A stretch of 64,000 bases of DNA from Aestuariivita sp. (GTDB lineage: Bacteria; Pseudomonadota; Alphaproteobacteria; Rhodobacterales; Rhodobacteraceae): contig NZ_JAAWWD010000041.1 of assembly GCF_021404545.1 (NCBI RefSeq), forward strand, positions 1-64,000, given 5' to 3'. Shown one piece after another: positions 19,263 through 28,149 of this stretch. The notes below the pieces were generated by a model, which saw only the letters and a list, made by a program, of their open reading frames with translations, was not told the origin of the DNA and searched no databases. Every line of letters begins with the position of its first letter. Positions within the stretch are counted from its first letter, which is position 1. Position numbers and translations under genes: made by a program.

Positions 19263-20174
19263 ATGGATCGCCGTATCAAACTTCGACACCTCGAAGCATT
19301 CGTGGAGATCAGCCGCCAGCGCAGTCTGAAACGGGCCGCCGAGGTGTTGAACCTGACCCAGCCTGCGATCTCCAAAACGCTCAAGGAACTGGAGGAGGTG
19401 TTGCAAACGCCACTGATGCATCGCAACCGTGGCGGTGTGCGTATGACGCCCGGAGGGGAGGTCTTCCTGCAATCGGCAATCAGCAGCCTGAGTGCGCTGG
19501 AGCAAGGCTTGACCGGATTAAGGCGTATGCGTGACGGCGGTCCGGCGCGGATTGCGGTCGGTGCGTTACCCTCTGTCGCCGCGCGGGTTCTGCCGTTGGC
19601 CAGCCAGCGCTTCGGTGCCCTTCTGCCCGAGGCGACGCTCTATTTCGAGGATGGGCCGCATGGATACCTGATGGATCGGCTGCGCCAGGCCGCGCTGGAT
19701 CTGGTGGTTGGGCGGATGGGGCCGCCTGCGTCGATGAAGGGGGTGTCCTTTGTTCAGCTCTATTCCGAAACTGTCGCTATGGTTGTGCGGCCGGGTCACC
19801 CTTTGGGCGCTGGCATGCGGCTGGCAGACCTTCAGGATTGGCCGGTGATTTTTCCCGCCAAAGGCTCGGCCATTCGTCCTTTGGTTGATCGGCTGCTGAT
19901 GGCGGAAGGTATCGCCGGTCTGCCCAACCGGGTCGAGACGGTCTCGGGGGCCTATGGCCGCGAATTGGCCCGGTCCACCGACGCGATCTGGATCATCTCC
20001 GAAGGGGTCGTGGCCGCCGATATCGCCGCTGGGATCTTGCGCAAACTGCCTGTTGACGCGGGTCTGACCGCAGGGCCGGTGGGGATCATGACCCGGGCCG
20101 ATGAAGAGCCCAAGATACTGGTGCGCCATTTCCGGCAGGCGGTGCGCGATGCGGTGGCCGCGCTCGAACTCTGA
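19263..20174 (+). CDS. pcaQ: LysR-family regulator PcaQ
   Basis: A 303-residue LysR-type regulator. The helix-turn-helix is FVEISRQRSLKRAAEVLNLT with QPAISKTLKELEEVL, followed by a periplasmic-binding-like effector domain (ARIAVGALPSVAARVLP). The N-terminus MDRRIKLRHLEAFVEI is typical of PcaQ, which in rhizobia activates pca genes with beta-carboxy-muconate or carboxymuconolactone as inducer. It is divergent from pobA, as expected for the regulator of this unit. Confidence 0.88.
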   Translation: MDRRIKLRHLEAFVEISRQRSLKRAAEVLNLTQPAISKTLKELEEVLQTPLMHRNRGGVRMTPGGEVFLQSAISSLSALEQGLTGLRRMRDGGPARIAVGALPSVAARVLPLASQRFGALLPEATLYFEDGPHGYLMDRLRQAALDLVVGRMGPPASMKGVSFVQLYSETVAMVVRPGHPLGAGMRLADLQDWPVIFPAKGSAIRPLVDRLLMAEGIAGLPNRVETVSGAYGRELARSTDAIWIISEGVVAADIAAGILRKLPVDAGLTAGPVGIMTRADEEPKILVRHFRQAVRDAVAALEL

Positions 20175-20353
20175 GTGCCCCGGCACGCTCTTGCCGAAGC
20201 AGTGGCGTATTGCCGAGACAGGGGCATTCTTGTCAAAATAGCGGCAGAATTATCGGCCTGTTTCACCGCTCGGACATGGTTCGCCCCCAATTTTGCCAGA
20301 ATTTGATTCAATATGGTCAAATGGAGCAGGTACGCAAATGGGTGTGGGAAAAA

Positions 20354-21445
20354 ATGGCCAAAAATGTGCACAAGAAGACGAGGGTCCTTGCCGTCGATGA
20401 CGAGCCGAGCATCCTGGACCTTCTTCAGACTGCGCTGAATGCGCTGGGCACGTATGATGTGACAACCGCAACGTCGGTCGATCAGGCCATTCGCACGATG
20501 GAAGCACAGGACAAGCCATTCGATTGCCTGCTTCTTGATATTCAGATGCCAGAGGTAAACGGGATCACCTTTTGCCGTGAGGTGCGCAACCTGAGCGATT
20601 ATCGCAAGACGCCGATCATCATGCTGACGGCCATGGCGGATCGCGATTACATCGACCGCGCCTTTGCCGCCGGGGCCACGGATTATCTGACCAAGCCCTT
20701 TGACTTTCTCGAGTTGCGGTCACGCCTAGGCACCGCCGCGATGCTGATCGAGGAACAGAGCCGCGCGCGATCGTCCATCGAGGTCGCCAAAAAGCTGAAG
20801 GATGAGCTGGAGACCAACCTGCAGTTCAGCCTCGAAGACCCCATCGCCATTGAAGGGGTCGACAATGTGCTGGGCTATTCCGAGTTCGAGAATTATGTGA
20901 TCCAGCTGTCTCAGGGCAAGCTCTTTAACTCCTTTGCCACAGCGGTCAAAATAAGCAATGTCGGCGCTCTTTACGCGCAACTTCACTCAACCGGGTTTCG
21001 CCAGATCCTTCAGGACACTGCGGCTGGCCTGTCGCGCTTGACCCGCAAGGAAGGAAACATGATCTGCTATCGCGGCAACGGTGTGTTCCTGACGATCAGC
21101 CATCGCCGCAACAGTGCGCTGCATGCCGGGGTCGAGCTCTATCTGAACCAGATCGTGGCAACCATTCTGTCGCGCCATACCGAACTGCCCGATGTGCATC
21201 TGGTCGTGGGAGAATCCGCTCCGATGCGCTCGATCACGAAATATGGTGCGCTCTATGCGCTGAATAAAGCCGTGGAGCAGGTGGAGAGCCGCGTGGTGCA
21301 GGAGCATGACCGCATCAGCCTGCCCGCACATGCGATCGCCAATCGCCCACGCAGTTCCGCTCAGGCCCATCTTGAGCGTCGCGCTTACGAGACGATCCTC
21401 GATGATCTGCTGCGCGATGAGCCGATGCTGCGGTCAAACCAGTAG
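20354..21445 (+). CDS. Response regulator with degenerate GGDEF-like output domain (copy 1)
   Basis: A 363-residue protein. The receiver domain (residues 7-130) has the acidic pocket VDDEPS, the phosphoacceptor in LLLDIQMPEVNG, MLTAM and the Lys of TKPFD. A linker helix follows, then a domain with GGDEF-like order (ATAVKISNVGALYAQL, then ICYRGNGVFLTI) in which the GG(D/E)EF motif is replaced by RGNGV, so cyclase activity is not expected. I chose ATG 20354 after GTGGGAA; ATG 20318 and the open frame to 20210 are alternatives. It is paralogous to the gene at 31330; the two flank the minus-strand kinase/GTPase operon and may be its signal input. Confidence 0.75.
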   Translation: MAKNVHKKTRVLAVDDEPSILDLLQTALNALGTYDVTTATSVDQAIRTMEAQDKPFDCLLLDIQMPEVNGITFCREVRNLSDYRKTPIIMLTAMADRDYIDRAFAAGATDYLTKPFDFLELRSRLGTAAMLIEEQSRARSSIEVAKKLKDELETNLQFSLEDPIAIEGVDNVLGYSEFENYVIQLSQGKLFNSFATAVKISNVGALYAQLHSTGFRQILQDTAAGLSRLTRKEGNMICYRGNGVFLTISHRRNSALHAGVELYLNQIVATILSRHTELPDVHLVVGESAPMRSITKYGALYALNKAVEQVESRVVQEHDRISLPAHAIANRPRSSAQAHLERRAYETILDDLLRDEPMLRSNQ

Positions 21446-21525
21446 CGACCCGTTTCACTGCGAATACAGGAAAAGGCGGCCCTTGCCAGCGGCCTCTTTC
21501 CGCTCTGCGCCGGAACCGTCAGGGT

Positions 21526-22344
21526 CTAGTGTGCAAAGATATCCTGCAAAACCGGCAGCAGCATGTCTATCCGATGCGCATCGACCAGCGCCAGAAAGCG
21601 CGCCCTGTCACAGGACGCATGGATCAGATAACTGCCCGTCGTCGCATCTATGCCCAGGATCAGACAGCCGGGCGTGTCGCGTGTTGCCATGGATCGCGCC
21701 ATTGCAGACTGGATGTCGCGCAGATGCGCCTGCGACAGCGCCTCGAGCCGCGCCGCGCCGCCTGGCTCTCCCAACCGTTCGGTGATACGGCCATCCGCGT
21801 CCAAAACCAACGCCGCATTCGCATGGCGGCGCAGGCTTCGCATGGCCTTGTCCGTCAGATCTTCGCCCGCCGGGGCATCCAGATCCAGACCCAGGGCCGC
21901 CGCGAGCGCGGTGGCTGAACTGCCAACATCTGAACGATCCTGGCTGCTGTCCATACGGTGGCTTTGCAAGGTCACCTCTGTTGCGCGCAGCAAGGCGCGC
22001 TCCAAGTTGCGGGCAAGGCCACGCGCCGCCTCGACCGGGTCGCCAGGGTCGCCGACCGATCCGCCGCTGCCTGCGATCACCAGCCGCAAAAGCCGCCGCC
22101 CGGCGATATCCAGCGCAAACCGCTGTCCGGTATTGGCAACGACCCGCACATAGCGGGGCAGGATCGTTTCGTCGATATCGCGCAAAAGGGCTGCGGTCAG
22201 ATCACGCTGATCGGGCGCCGAAAGGCGCCGATGCCCCAATCCATTAAGCCGCACACGCGCGCCCAAACGCACCAGCCGCGCCGCGACGCGGGGGCAGATT
22301 GATGCGGTATCACCCAGGGCATATGTGGCGTTGTTCCGGATCAT
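21526..22344 (-). CDS. Unknown protein, last gene of kinase/GTPase operon
   Basis: A 272-residue protein whose family I do not recognise. No membrane segment is visible. The N-terminal half is rich in Arg and Leu (VAARLVRLGARVRLNGLG), and the C-terminal 100 residues include ALVLDADGRITERLG and GCLILGIDATTGSYLIH, reminiscent of small alpha/beta sensor or roadblock/profilin-like folds. The start overlaps the preceding stop (ATGA), so it is translationally coupled to the 125-residue gene. The position at the end of the operon suggests an effector or adaptor for the GTPases. Confidence 0.65.
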   Translation of the reverse strand: MIRNNATYALGDTASICPRVAARLVRLGARVRLNGLGHRRLSAPDQRDLTAALLRDIDETILPRYVRVVANTGQRFALDIAGRRLLRLVIAGSGGSVGDPGDPVEAARGLARNLERALLRATEVTLQSHRMDSSQDRSDVGSSATALAAALGLDLDAPAGEDLTDKAMRSLRRHANAALVLDADGRITERLGEPGGAARLEALSQAHLRDIQSAMARSMATRDTPGCLILGIDATTGSYLIHASCDRARFLALVDAHRIDMLLPVLQDIFAH

Positions 22345-22718
22345 GGCTGTTCAGAGATCCGGTGCAGGGTCCTGCGTCCTGCATCGAGCATGTCGCGGAT
22401 ATCGGTCTGATCGGTAAAGGTGCAAAAAAGCGCATCCGCGCTATCAAGATGCGAGCGGAGAAAGAGCCGGATTTCCCCGCTGCCCAGGGTCACGGCCTGG
22501 GTCAATCTGGACCCGCCCAGAAAGGCCGCGACCGACCCCGCAAACCCGCCATCGAGCGCTCCGCTGGCCGAGAGGCACAGCGCGTCAAGATCCTCCTGCG
22601 GGGGTTTTTGCGCGGCACTGGCGCAAAGGACGATCCGTGCATTCAGATCGCCAAATGCCACCAGAGTACAGCCCGGCACCGTGGCGCGCAGCATGTCGAG
22701 CTCGTCGGCGATGCTCAT
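22341..22718 (-). CDS. Small protein, possibly roadblock/LC7-like
   Basis: A 125-residue protein. The order helix, strand (GCTLVAFGDLNARIVLCAS), helix, strand pair (RLTQAVTLGSGEIRLFLRS) and C-terminal helix resembles roadblock/LC7 (MglB-like) domains, which act as GTPase-associated dimers. Similarity is structural-pattern level only. It lies 18 bases after the 285-residue GTPase and overlaps the following gene, so a role as GTPase partner is plausible. Confidence 0.5.
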   Translation of the reverse strand: MSIADELDMLRATVPGCTLVAFGDLNARIVLCASAAQKPPQEDLDALCLSASGALDGGFAGSVAAFLGGSRLTQAVTLGSGEIRLFLRSHLDSADALFCTFTDQTDIRDMLDAGRRTLHRISEQP

Positions 22719-22736
22719 GGGATCTGACCCTGTCCG

Positions 22737-23594
22737 CTAGACATGTCCCGGAACGCTCTGTGTTTCGTCCTCGGTTGGGCGGGCTCGGCGGAGACCGCCC
22801 GTGGGAGGAGCCACCCGCGCAGGCCGCACAAAGGGTGTGTCTCCGGCCTCGGCGGCGGCCAGCATCGGTTGGGCCGTTGCGTCGTCATCCGCGTCGACCC
22901 TGAGTGTGGCCAGCATGTCGATCAGCGCCTTGATAAAGGGTTCCGCGCCGCTTGCGTCCCATTTCGCCCGATCTTCGCCCGCCGCCAGCGCATCCAGCAG
23001 GGCCACGGGGAAGATTTCCCGGAACAGGCCTTTGGTTTCGGCACGTAAACGCGCCAAAACCCGGGCCCGGTCGCGATCCGAGCGCAGTTTGTCAAACCGG
23101 GTGACCAAGAGAATGGCGTTGGCCTTGAGCGTTTTGGGCAGACTGTCAAAGGCCGCAGCCTCTGATTGCCGCCAAGCCTGGGTCGCGTGGGTACACCAAA
23201 TCACCAGATCGGCCTCTTCGATCAGTTCGTGCCAGATCTGCCCATCCATATTCGGGTCTGAAATGCCCGGCATGTCCACCAGATCGCAAAGGCTGAGGAT
23301 GTCTGATTGCATCCGCATGCGAATGAGACGAGTGTCGTCGAGCGCCACATCCTCAAGCCCGGCCGCGCCCATCGGGTGCAGACCACCGTCCGGATCCTCT
23401 CTCAATGGATCGCCATGCCCATGTGCGATCCACACCGGAGGCATGCGCGTCGCGGTGGTTTTGACGGGCAGCGGATCTGCCCCCAGCAACAGGTTGGTCA
23501 GCGTGCTTTTGCCTGCGCTGAATTCCCCCATCAGCGCCACACGCGGGCGGCGGGGGCCGGTAGGTGTCTGGGCTGCAGTATGCGTGTCAGTCAT
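22737..23594 (-). CDS. Dynamin-like / Era-type small GTPase
   Basis: A 285-residue P-loop GTPase. G1 is MGEFSAGKSTLTNLLLG, the typical dynamin/GeoGTPase loop; G3 is LVDMPGISDP and G4 is probably TRFDKL. The last 50 residues are a disordered Pro/Ala/Arg tail. A ribosome-binding site AAGGA lies upstream of the ATG at 23594. It is one of three GTPase genes in the same operon and may work as a regulator or partner of the larger dynamin-like protein. Confidence 0.8.
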   Translation of the reverse strand: MTDTHTAAQTPTGPRRPRVALMGEFSAGKSTLTNLLLGADPLPVKTTATRMPPVWIAHGHGDPLREDPDGGLHPMGAAGLEDVALDDTRLIRMRMQSDILSLCDLVDMPGISDPNMDGQIWHELIEEADLVIWCTHATQAWRQSEAAAFDSLPKTLKANAILLVTRFDKLRSDRDRARVLARLRAETKGLFREIFPVALLDALAAGEDRAKWDASGAEPFIKALIDMLATLRVDADDDATAQPMLAAAEAGDTPFVRPARVAPPTGGLRRARPTEDETQSVPGHV

Positions 23595-23627
23595 GTCGGT
23601 TTCCTTGGCATCCGGGGCACCATGCGA

Positions 23628-25727
23628 TCAGGCGGCGCAATGCGACAGGGTGCGCATCGTGTCTTCCAATGCCCGTTTGCGGTGCGCCTGTTCGTCAATC
23701 GACAGCGCCGCATCGACCGCATCAGTGCCATCGGTGGCCTTGTTTGCAAGGTCAGTCAGAAGCGCTCGCTGCTCTTGCAGAAATCCATCGAGAGTTTTGA
23801 GCGCCGACACCTGCAACCGATCGGCATGATCGTATTTGAGTTCGGCCAGAATACAGTCGGTCTCGGCCTTGATCATCGCGCGAAAGCTTTCGGCAAAGGC
23901 CTTGTAACCCCGGGTCCGCCGCCACCAACTGGCCCACCAGCCGTCCTTGAAGTCGAGAGCAATGGTTTGACCCAGGACCACGGGCGCGGCCAGATCCGGG
24001 GGCGCGGGCGCCTCGATGCCCAGGCCGTTGACGACGCCGCCAAAGGATGCGGCATAAAGGGCTGCAATCTCGGTTGCGGCAGCGTCATAACGACGTTGAG
24101 CGGCATTGCGCGACTGGGTGCCAAAAACCGTATAGGCCGATCTCAGCAACATCCGCAGGCCGGTGGGGTCGTAGGACCAGATCGGCGCTTCGCCATGGGT
24201 TTCAAGATGCTTGATCAACGAATAAGTAGCCCGATCCAGGAAATTGCCATGCGCGCGGTCCGAGCGTGCATGATAAGATGCGACAATCCCGGACAGGTCC
24301 TTCTTAAGGGCTGTGAGATGACGGTCCGCAATGGCGTCCAGTGCGGTGCGGATTGCGTGAGGGTCGATGCCGTCCGGTAATCCGCCCTGCGCTGAAACCG
24401 TAATCGCCTCGGACACTGTCAGGCTGTTGGCCAGGTTCATGGCATTGCGCGCCGTCTTGGTCAGCACCTCGCGGCCGGCGCCACTGGCGATGCGGGTTCC
24501 GATGGCCCGGAACAGAGCCGGGAGCCCCGACAGATCCCAGACCATCTGGGCCGGGGACTGATCCTCTCCGCCCGGCGGGATTGCCTTGGCAGCCCAGTTC
24601 AAAAGCGCCTCGGCGCTGTCTTCGGTCATGGTCTCGATATCGTTGGCCAGCACCTTGGCACCCCAATAGGCACTGCCAAAGAGGATCTCGGCCTCATCGG
24701 GGCCGTTCTGGGCCCTAAGCGTTTCGCGGATGCTCTGGCGGATCTCGTCAATCTGCGCGGCCGGGTCCGAGAGCTCGTCAATGCGATTGACAAAGATGAT
24801 CACATCGCGCGCATCCAGGTTCGAGATCAGTCGGATCACCGCCATATCGACAGAGCTGAGCGCCTGATGCGCCGACAGAACCATGACGCAAAGCCGACTG
24901 TTGCGGATCGCCTGGATCGTGACCTGTTCGCGCATCATGAAGGTGTCGTTCACCCCCGGTGTGTCGCGCAGACATAACGGCACCGGAAATTCCGGAGCGC
25001 GCAGATAGAGGTCGGCGGATTTCGTAATATCGGCGAACCGGCCTTGATCTGTGCTCTGGGCCTCTTCGTCAAAGAGATCGCCGAGACAGATGTATCGCTC
25101 GATCAGGTTCTTGTCGAAATAACCATAATCATGGCTTTGCCCCAGCAGCAGCTCGAACTTCTTGCCCAGACGCGCGCGGGATTTCTCGCGCATCGCTTCG
25201 ATCTGTTCGCGGATCTTTTGCACTTCGCCTGCCGCACCCACACGGTCTGCCATCTCACCAAGTCGGCCGCCTTTCTGCATCAGGCGATCCCATTCATCGG
25301 CGCCGAAGAATCGGAAGGCGGCCCGGTGGGTTTGCTCATGCGCGTGCGGCGTAAGGTGCAGCGATGTGACGACCGAGGTCCAGGGGTTCACATCCGATGG
25401 CAGCAGGTCTGTCCAACCGGCCATTGCATTGACAAGCGCGGTCTTGCCTGCCTTGACTTGGCCCAGCAGCGTCACACTGGGTTCGAAGGCCATCAGATCT
25501 TGGCGCATACGGGCGACCGACCGCCCAATCGCCTCGTCTCCCTGCGCGGCGAGATCTGTCAGCGCAGTGTCGAGCTTGGCCAGATCGGCGGCAAGTGCAT
25601 CCAGCGCGTCAAACCCCGCACGCGGCAGGTTCGGGCGCCGTTCCACGCGCAGGTCTGTTGCGCCGGTTTTCGCCCGATCCGTGTCGCGATTGCTTGCGCC
25701 AGTTATGCCCGTTTGATGGTGACCCAT
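23628..25727 (-). CDS. Dynamin-family large GTPase
   Basis: A 699-residue protein with an N-terminal GTPase domain: G1 LLGQVKAGKTALVNAMAG, G3 LRDTPGVND, G4 FVNRIDEL. A long helical region (about residues 330-690) follows, with coiled-coil character and the aromatic cluster DGWWASWWRR, which could be a membrane-touching paddle-type segment. This size and order fit bacterial dynamin-like proteins, which remodel or tether membranes. I chose MGHHQTG (25727) as start, with a weak AAGG upstream; the frame extends to 25784. Linkage to a Ser/Thr kinase and phosphatase suggests control by phosphorylation (inference). Confidence 0.8.
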   Translation of the reverse strand: MGHHQTGITGASNRDTDRAKTGATDLRVERRPNLPRAGFDALDALAADLAKLDTALTDLAAQGDEAIGRSVARMRQDLMAFEPSVTLLGQVKAGKTALVNAMAGWTDLLPSDVNPWTSVVTSLHLTPHAHEQTHRAAFRFFGADEWDRLMQKGGRLGEMADRVGAAGEVQKIREQIEAMREKSRARLGKKFELLLGQSHDYGYFDKNLIERYICLGDLFDEEAQSTDQGRFADITKSADLYLRAPEFPVPLCLRDTPGVNDTFMMREQVTIQAIRNSRLCVMVLSAHQALSSVDMAVIRLISNLDARDVIIFVNRIDELSDPAAQIDEIRQSIRETLRAQNGPDEAEILFGSAYWGAKVLANDIETMTEDSAEALLNWAAKAIPPGGEDQSPAQMVWDLSGLPALFRAIGTRIASGAGREVLTKTARNAMNLANSLTVSEAITVSAQGGLPDGIDPHAIRTALDAIADRHLTALKKDLSGIVASYHARSDRAHGNFLDRATYSLIKHLETHGEAPIWSYDPTGLRMLLRSAYTVFGTQSRNAAQRRYDAAATEIAALYAASFGGVVNGLGIEAPAPPDLAAPVVLGQTIALDFKDGWWASWWRRTRGYKAFAESFRAMIKAETDCILAELKYDHADRLQVSALKTLDGFLQEQRALLTDLANKATDGTDAVDAALSIDEQAHRKRALEDTMRTLSHCAA

Positions 25728-25891
25728 TTGGTTCTGCCTTGGCCATTGTCTGCTAGGGGTCGGATCGCAGCCGCGTCGCCTCACACGCCCCCAGCCTTCT
25801 GGTTTTGGGGATCCCCTCTCATTCTGTTTGGCGTCTGAATGTGGTGGTTTTGGGGCTATCGTTCGGCGTTACTGGATCGTTTTCGGCGTGA

Positions 25892-27121
25892 TCACCCGGC
25901 GGTTTTTTCCGCCATTTCCTTTTTCAACTGCAACAGCAGCGTGACCGCATCGGTGGCGGCATCCTCGGTCTGTTCCAGCTGCAGCAAAAGCATCATGTCG
26001 GCGCTTTCCAGAACATCCTCTTGCAAGTCGCCAAGTGCGGCATCGGTCGCGTCAAAGTCCTGCAACAACGCGCTGAGTTGATTGGCGGTATCCAGGCAAT
26101 GCTCAAGCACAACTGCGTTGCTGTTGGTTTGCGGTGCTTCGATCGCGCTGAGGAGCTTGTCCGCCCGGTCCTGAAGATAGTCAAGCGCCTCGACAAATAT
26201 CTCGCGGTTGCGCTGGGAGGTGCCCAGCATCTCTGGCGTGTCAGGTGGGATGGCCGGATCGGGATCGGGTGCCACGCGGTCGCGCGGGTCGAGCTGCGCC
26301 ATCGCCGCAGAATAGCGGCTGAGAAACAGCAGAGCATTGTCCGTGTCGGCCCGCCGCCCCGTGTCCACCAGCCGCAGCACTGCAATGTAAAGGGCATGCC
26401 CGCCGCTGGCGGTCCACAACTCCGGCTCGGGCGGGTCGCTGTCGGTTCGGGCGGCAATCGCCTGAATGGTGGCCAGGGAATAGAGGCTGTGAAACTCTTC
26501 GGCGACGACCTCTTCCAACGCTGCAATACGATCCCGCAAAAGACCCTTCATCAAAAGCTGATCGGCCTTGGTGATCACCAGAAAGCTGTGATCTTTCAGC
26601 GCGTCGGGTGCCGGAGACCACAGCGCCTGTTCGACAGCGTCAAAGCCTTGGGTGCACCACAGCACGATATCGGCGCGCTCCATCCCCCAGTTGGCTGTAT
26701 CGCGCTGACGTAGCGACGGGCCCGTCAGCGTGATTTCTGTGAGGTTGAACCGATTGAGAATCGGCAGCGGCAGTTCCAGCCGCACCATAAGCGTATCATC
26801 GGGAAGCGGAACATCTGGCCCCCCGTGCCATTCATGGACCGTCTGATCCTGTTGGATCAGAAAGACGCGCCGCACTTCGCCATAGACGATTTCGCAGGCA
26901 GGCAGATCCGCGATCTGCGGATAGACCGAATGACCCAACAGCATGTTGATCAGCCGGGATTTGCCGCTTTGCGGTTTGCCCAGAACCACGATCTGCACCG
27001 GGGTGCGCAACCGTTCCAAAAGGCGCAAACCCAAGAGTTTGGCCTCGCTCGGGAACCGATCCGAGGCCAGAACCCGTGTCAGCTGTTCCAGCACGGCGGC
27101 GCTGGTGCCGGTCTGGCTCAT
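25892..27121 (-). CDS. P-loop GTPase with degenerate G3, dynamin-like cluster
   Basis: A 409-residue protein with a P-loop IVVLGKPQSGKSRLINMLLG and a G4-like ITKADQ, but the expected DxxG (G3) is replaced near ITLTGPSLRQRD. The C-terminal 150 residues are helical (MLLLQLEQTEDAATDAVTLL), probably a coiled coil. It could be a nucleotide-binding partner or pseudo-GTPase of the 699-residue protein. The start ATG overlaps the phosphatase stop, so expression is coupled. Confidence 0.75.
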   Translation of the reverse strand: MSQTGTSAAVLEQLTRVLASDRFPSEAKLLGLRLLERLRTPVQIVVLGKPQSGKSRLINMLLGHSVYPQIADLPACEIVYGEVRRVFLIQQDQTVHEWHGGPDVPLPDDTLMVRLELPLPILNRFNLTEITLTGPSLRQRDTANWGMERADIVLWCTQGFDAVEQALWSPAPDALKDHSFLVITKADQLLMKGLLRDRIAALEEVVAEEFHSLYSLATIQAIAARTDSDPPEPELWTASGGHALYIAVLRLVDTGRRADTDNALLFLSRYSAAMAQLDPRDRVAPDPDPAIPPDTPEMLGTSQRNREIFVEALDYLQDRADKLLSAIEAPQTNSNAVVLEHCLDTANQLSALLQDFDATDAALGDLQEDVLESADMMLLLQLEQTEDAATDAVTLLLQLKKEMAEKTAG

Positions 27122-28149
27122 GCCGATTTCTCCTCGGCCCGCTTGACGTGACAGAGCATCGACAGACCGTCGATTGTCTTGCGCGCAACCACTGTGATCC
27201 GGCTGCCGCGCTGCACATCCGTTTGGGCGGCGATCTGTGGCGGCGGGGCGGTGCCCTCCGTTTCAGCGTGCTCCGACGGCAGAATCGCGCGAATGGCCTC
27301 TTCTGTGGTGGCCAGGTCCGGAGCGGGATGGGTGGCCACGGTATGCGCCTGGGCCACCTTGATCACGCAGATCGACACGTTGTCCTGGTGGGGATCGTCC
27401 AGCGCGTCCAACGCGCGTATGAGCGATCGGGTAATCTGAGCGCTGCTCAGATGCGCGGTTTCCTGGATCAGCCCCGCGATTTCGCAATCGTCCAGAAACT
27501 GTAACCCGTCGCTTGCGACCAGCACCACATCCCCCGGGCACAAGGCAACCGGTGTCGAGGGGCAATCCACGCGCGGTATCCGGCTGCCGCTCAGCACCGA
27601 GGTCAGGCAATGCCGGTCTGGGTGGTTCTCGGCCATGTCCGAGGCCATCAACCCCTTTTCGACCAAGGCGTCGATCTGCCCAGCAAGGGAATGGTCTTCG
27701 TTCAATTGAGACAGGGTGCGGTCCCGATAAAGAAAGAGCGGCGAATCCCCGATGGAAACCCAATAAAGTTTGTCCCGTATCAGAACCGGAGCAACCAGCG
27801 TTGTACCCATTCCCTGGGCATTGGGGTGGTGGTCTGTGTGATGGCGCAGGCAGGCATTTGCGGTAGCGGCCGCATCCCTGAGAATGTCGGGGATATTGCC
27901 TTCGAAGGTGGTGGGATCGCCGCTTTGAAACTTCAATTCGCTGAACATCTCTGTCACCACGATCTTGCTGGCGATATCGCCCGCCGCATGCCCACCCATC
28001 CCGTCAGCGAGCACGGCGAACCCCATTTCGCCGCCCAGTGGGAAGTCTGCAATGATTGCATCTTCCTGCTGGTCGCGCTGGCCCACAATCAGGGCCGAAG
28101 CTACATCATAGGAGAGCTTAGTAGGGGGGTGCATGAGGGTCCGCGCCAT
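27118..28149 (-). CDS. PP2C-family Ser/Thr protein phosphatase
   Basis: A 343-residue PPM/PP2C phosphatase. The metal-binding acidic motifs are visible: VGQRDQQEDAI, AVLADGMGGHAAGD, VSIGDSPLFLYR and DNVSICVIK, with GMGTTLVAPV in between. The domain covers about residues 10-230; a 90-residue tail ends in a Lys/Arg-rich segment. I chose ATG 28149 because GGAG lies five bases upstream; 28134 is an alternative. It overlaps the FHA gene by 32 bases. It is expected to reverse phosphorylation by the kinase two genes upstream. Confidence 0.85.
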   Translation of the reverse strand: MARTLMHPPTKLSYDVASALIVGQRDQQEDAIIADFPLGGEMGFAVLADGMGGHAAGDIASKIVVTEMFSELKFQSGDPTTFEGNIPDILRDAAATANACLRHHTDHHPNAQGMGTTLVAPVLIRDKLYWVSIGDSPLFLYRDRTLSQLNEDHSLAGQIDALVEKGLMASDMAENHPDRHCLTSVLSGSRIPRVDCPSTPVALCPGDVVLVASDGLQFLDDCEIAGLIQETAHLSSAQITRSLIRALDALDDPHQDNVSICVIKVAQAHTVATHPAPDLATTEEAIRAILPSEHAETEGTAPPPQIAAQTDVQRGSRITVVARKTIDGLSMLCHVKRAEEKSA

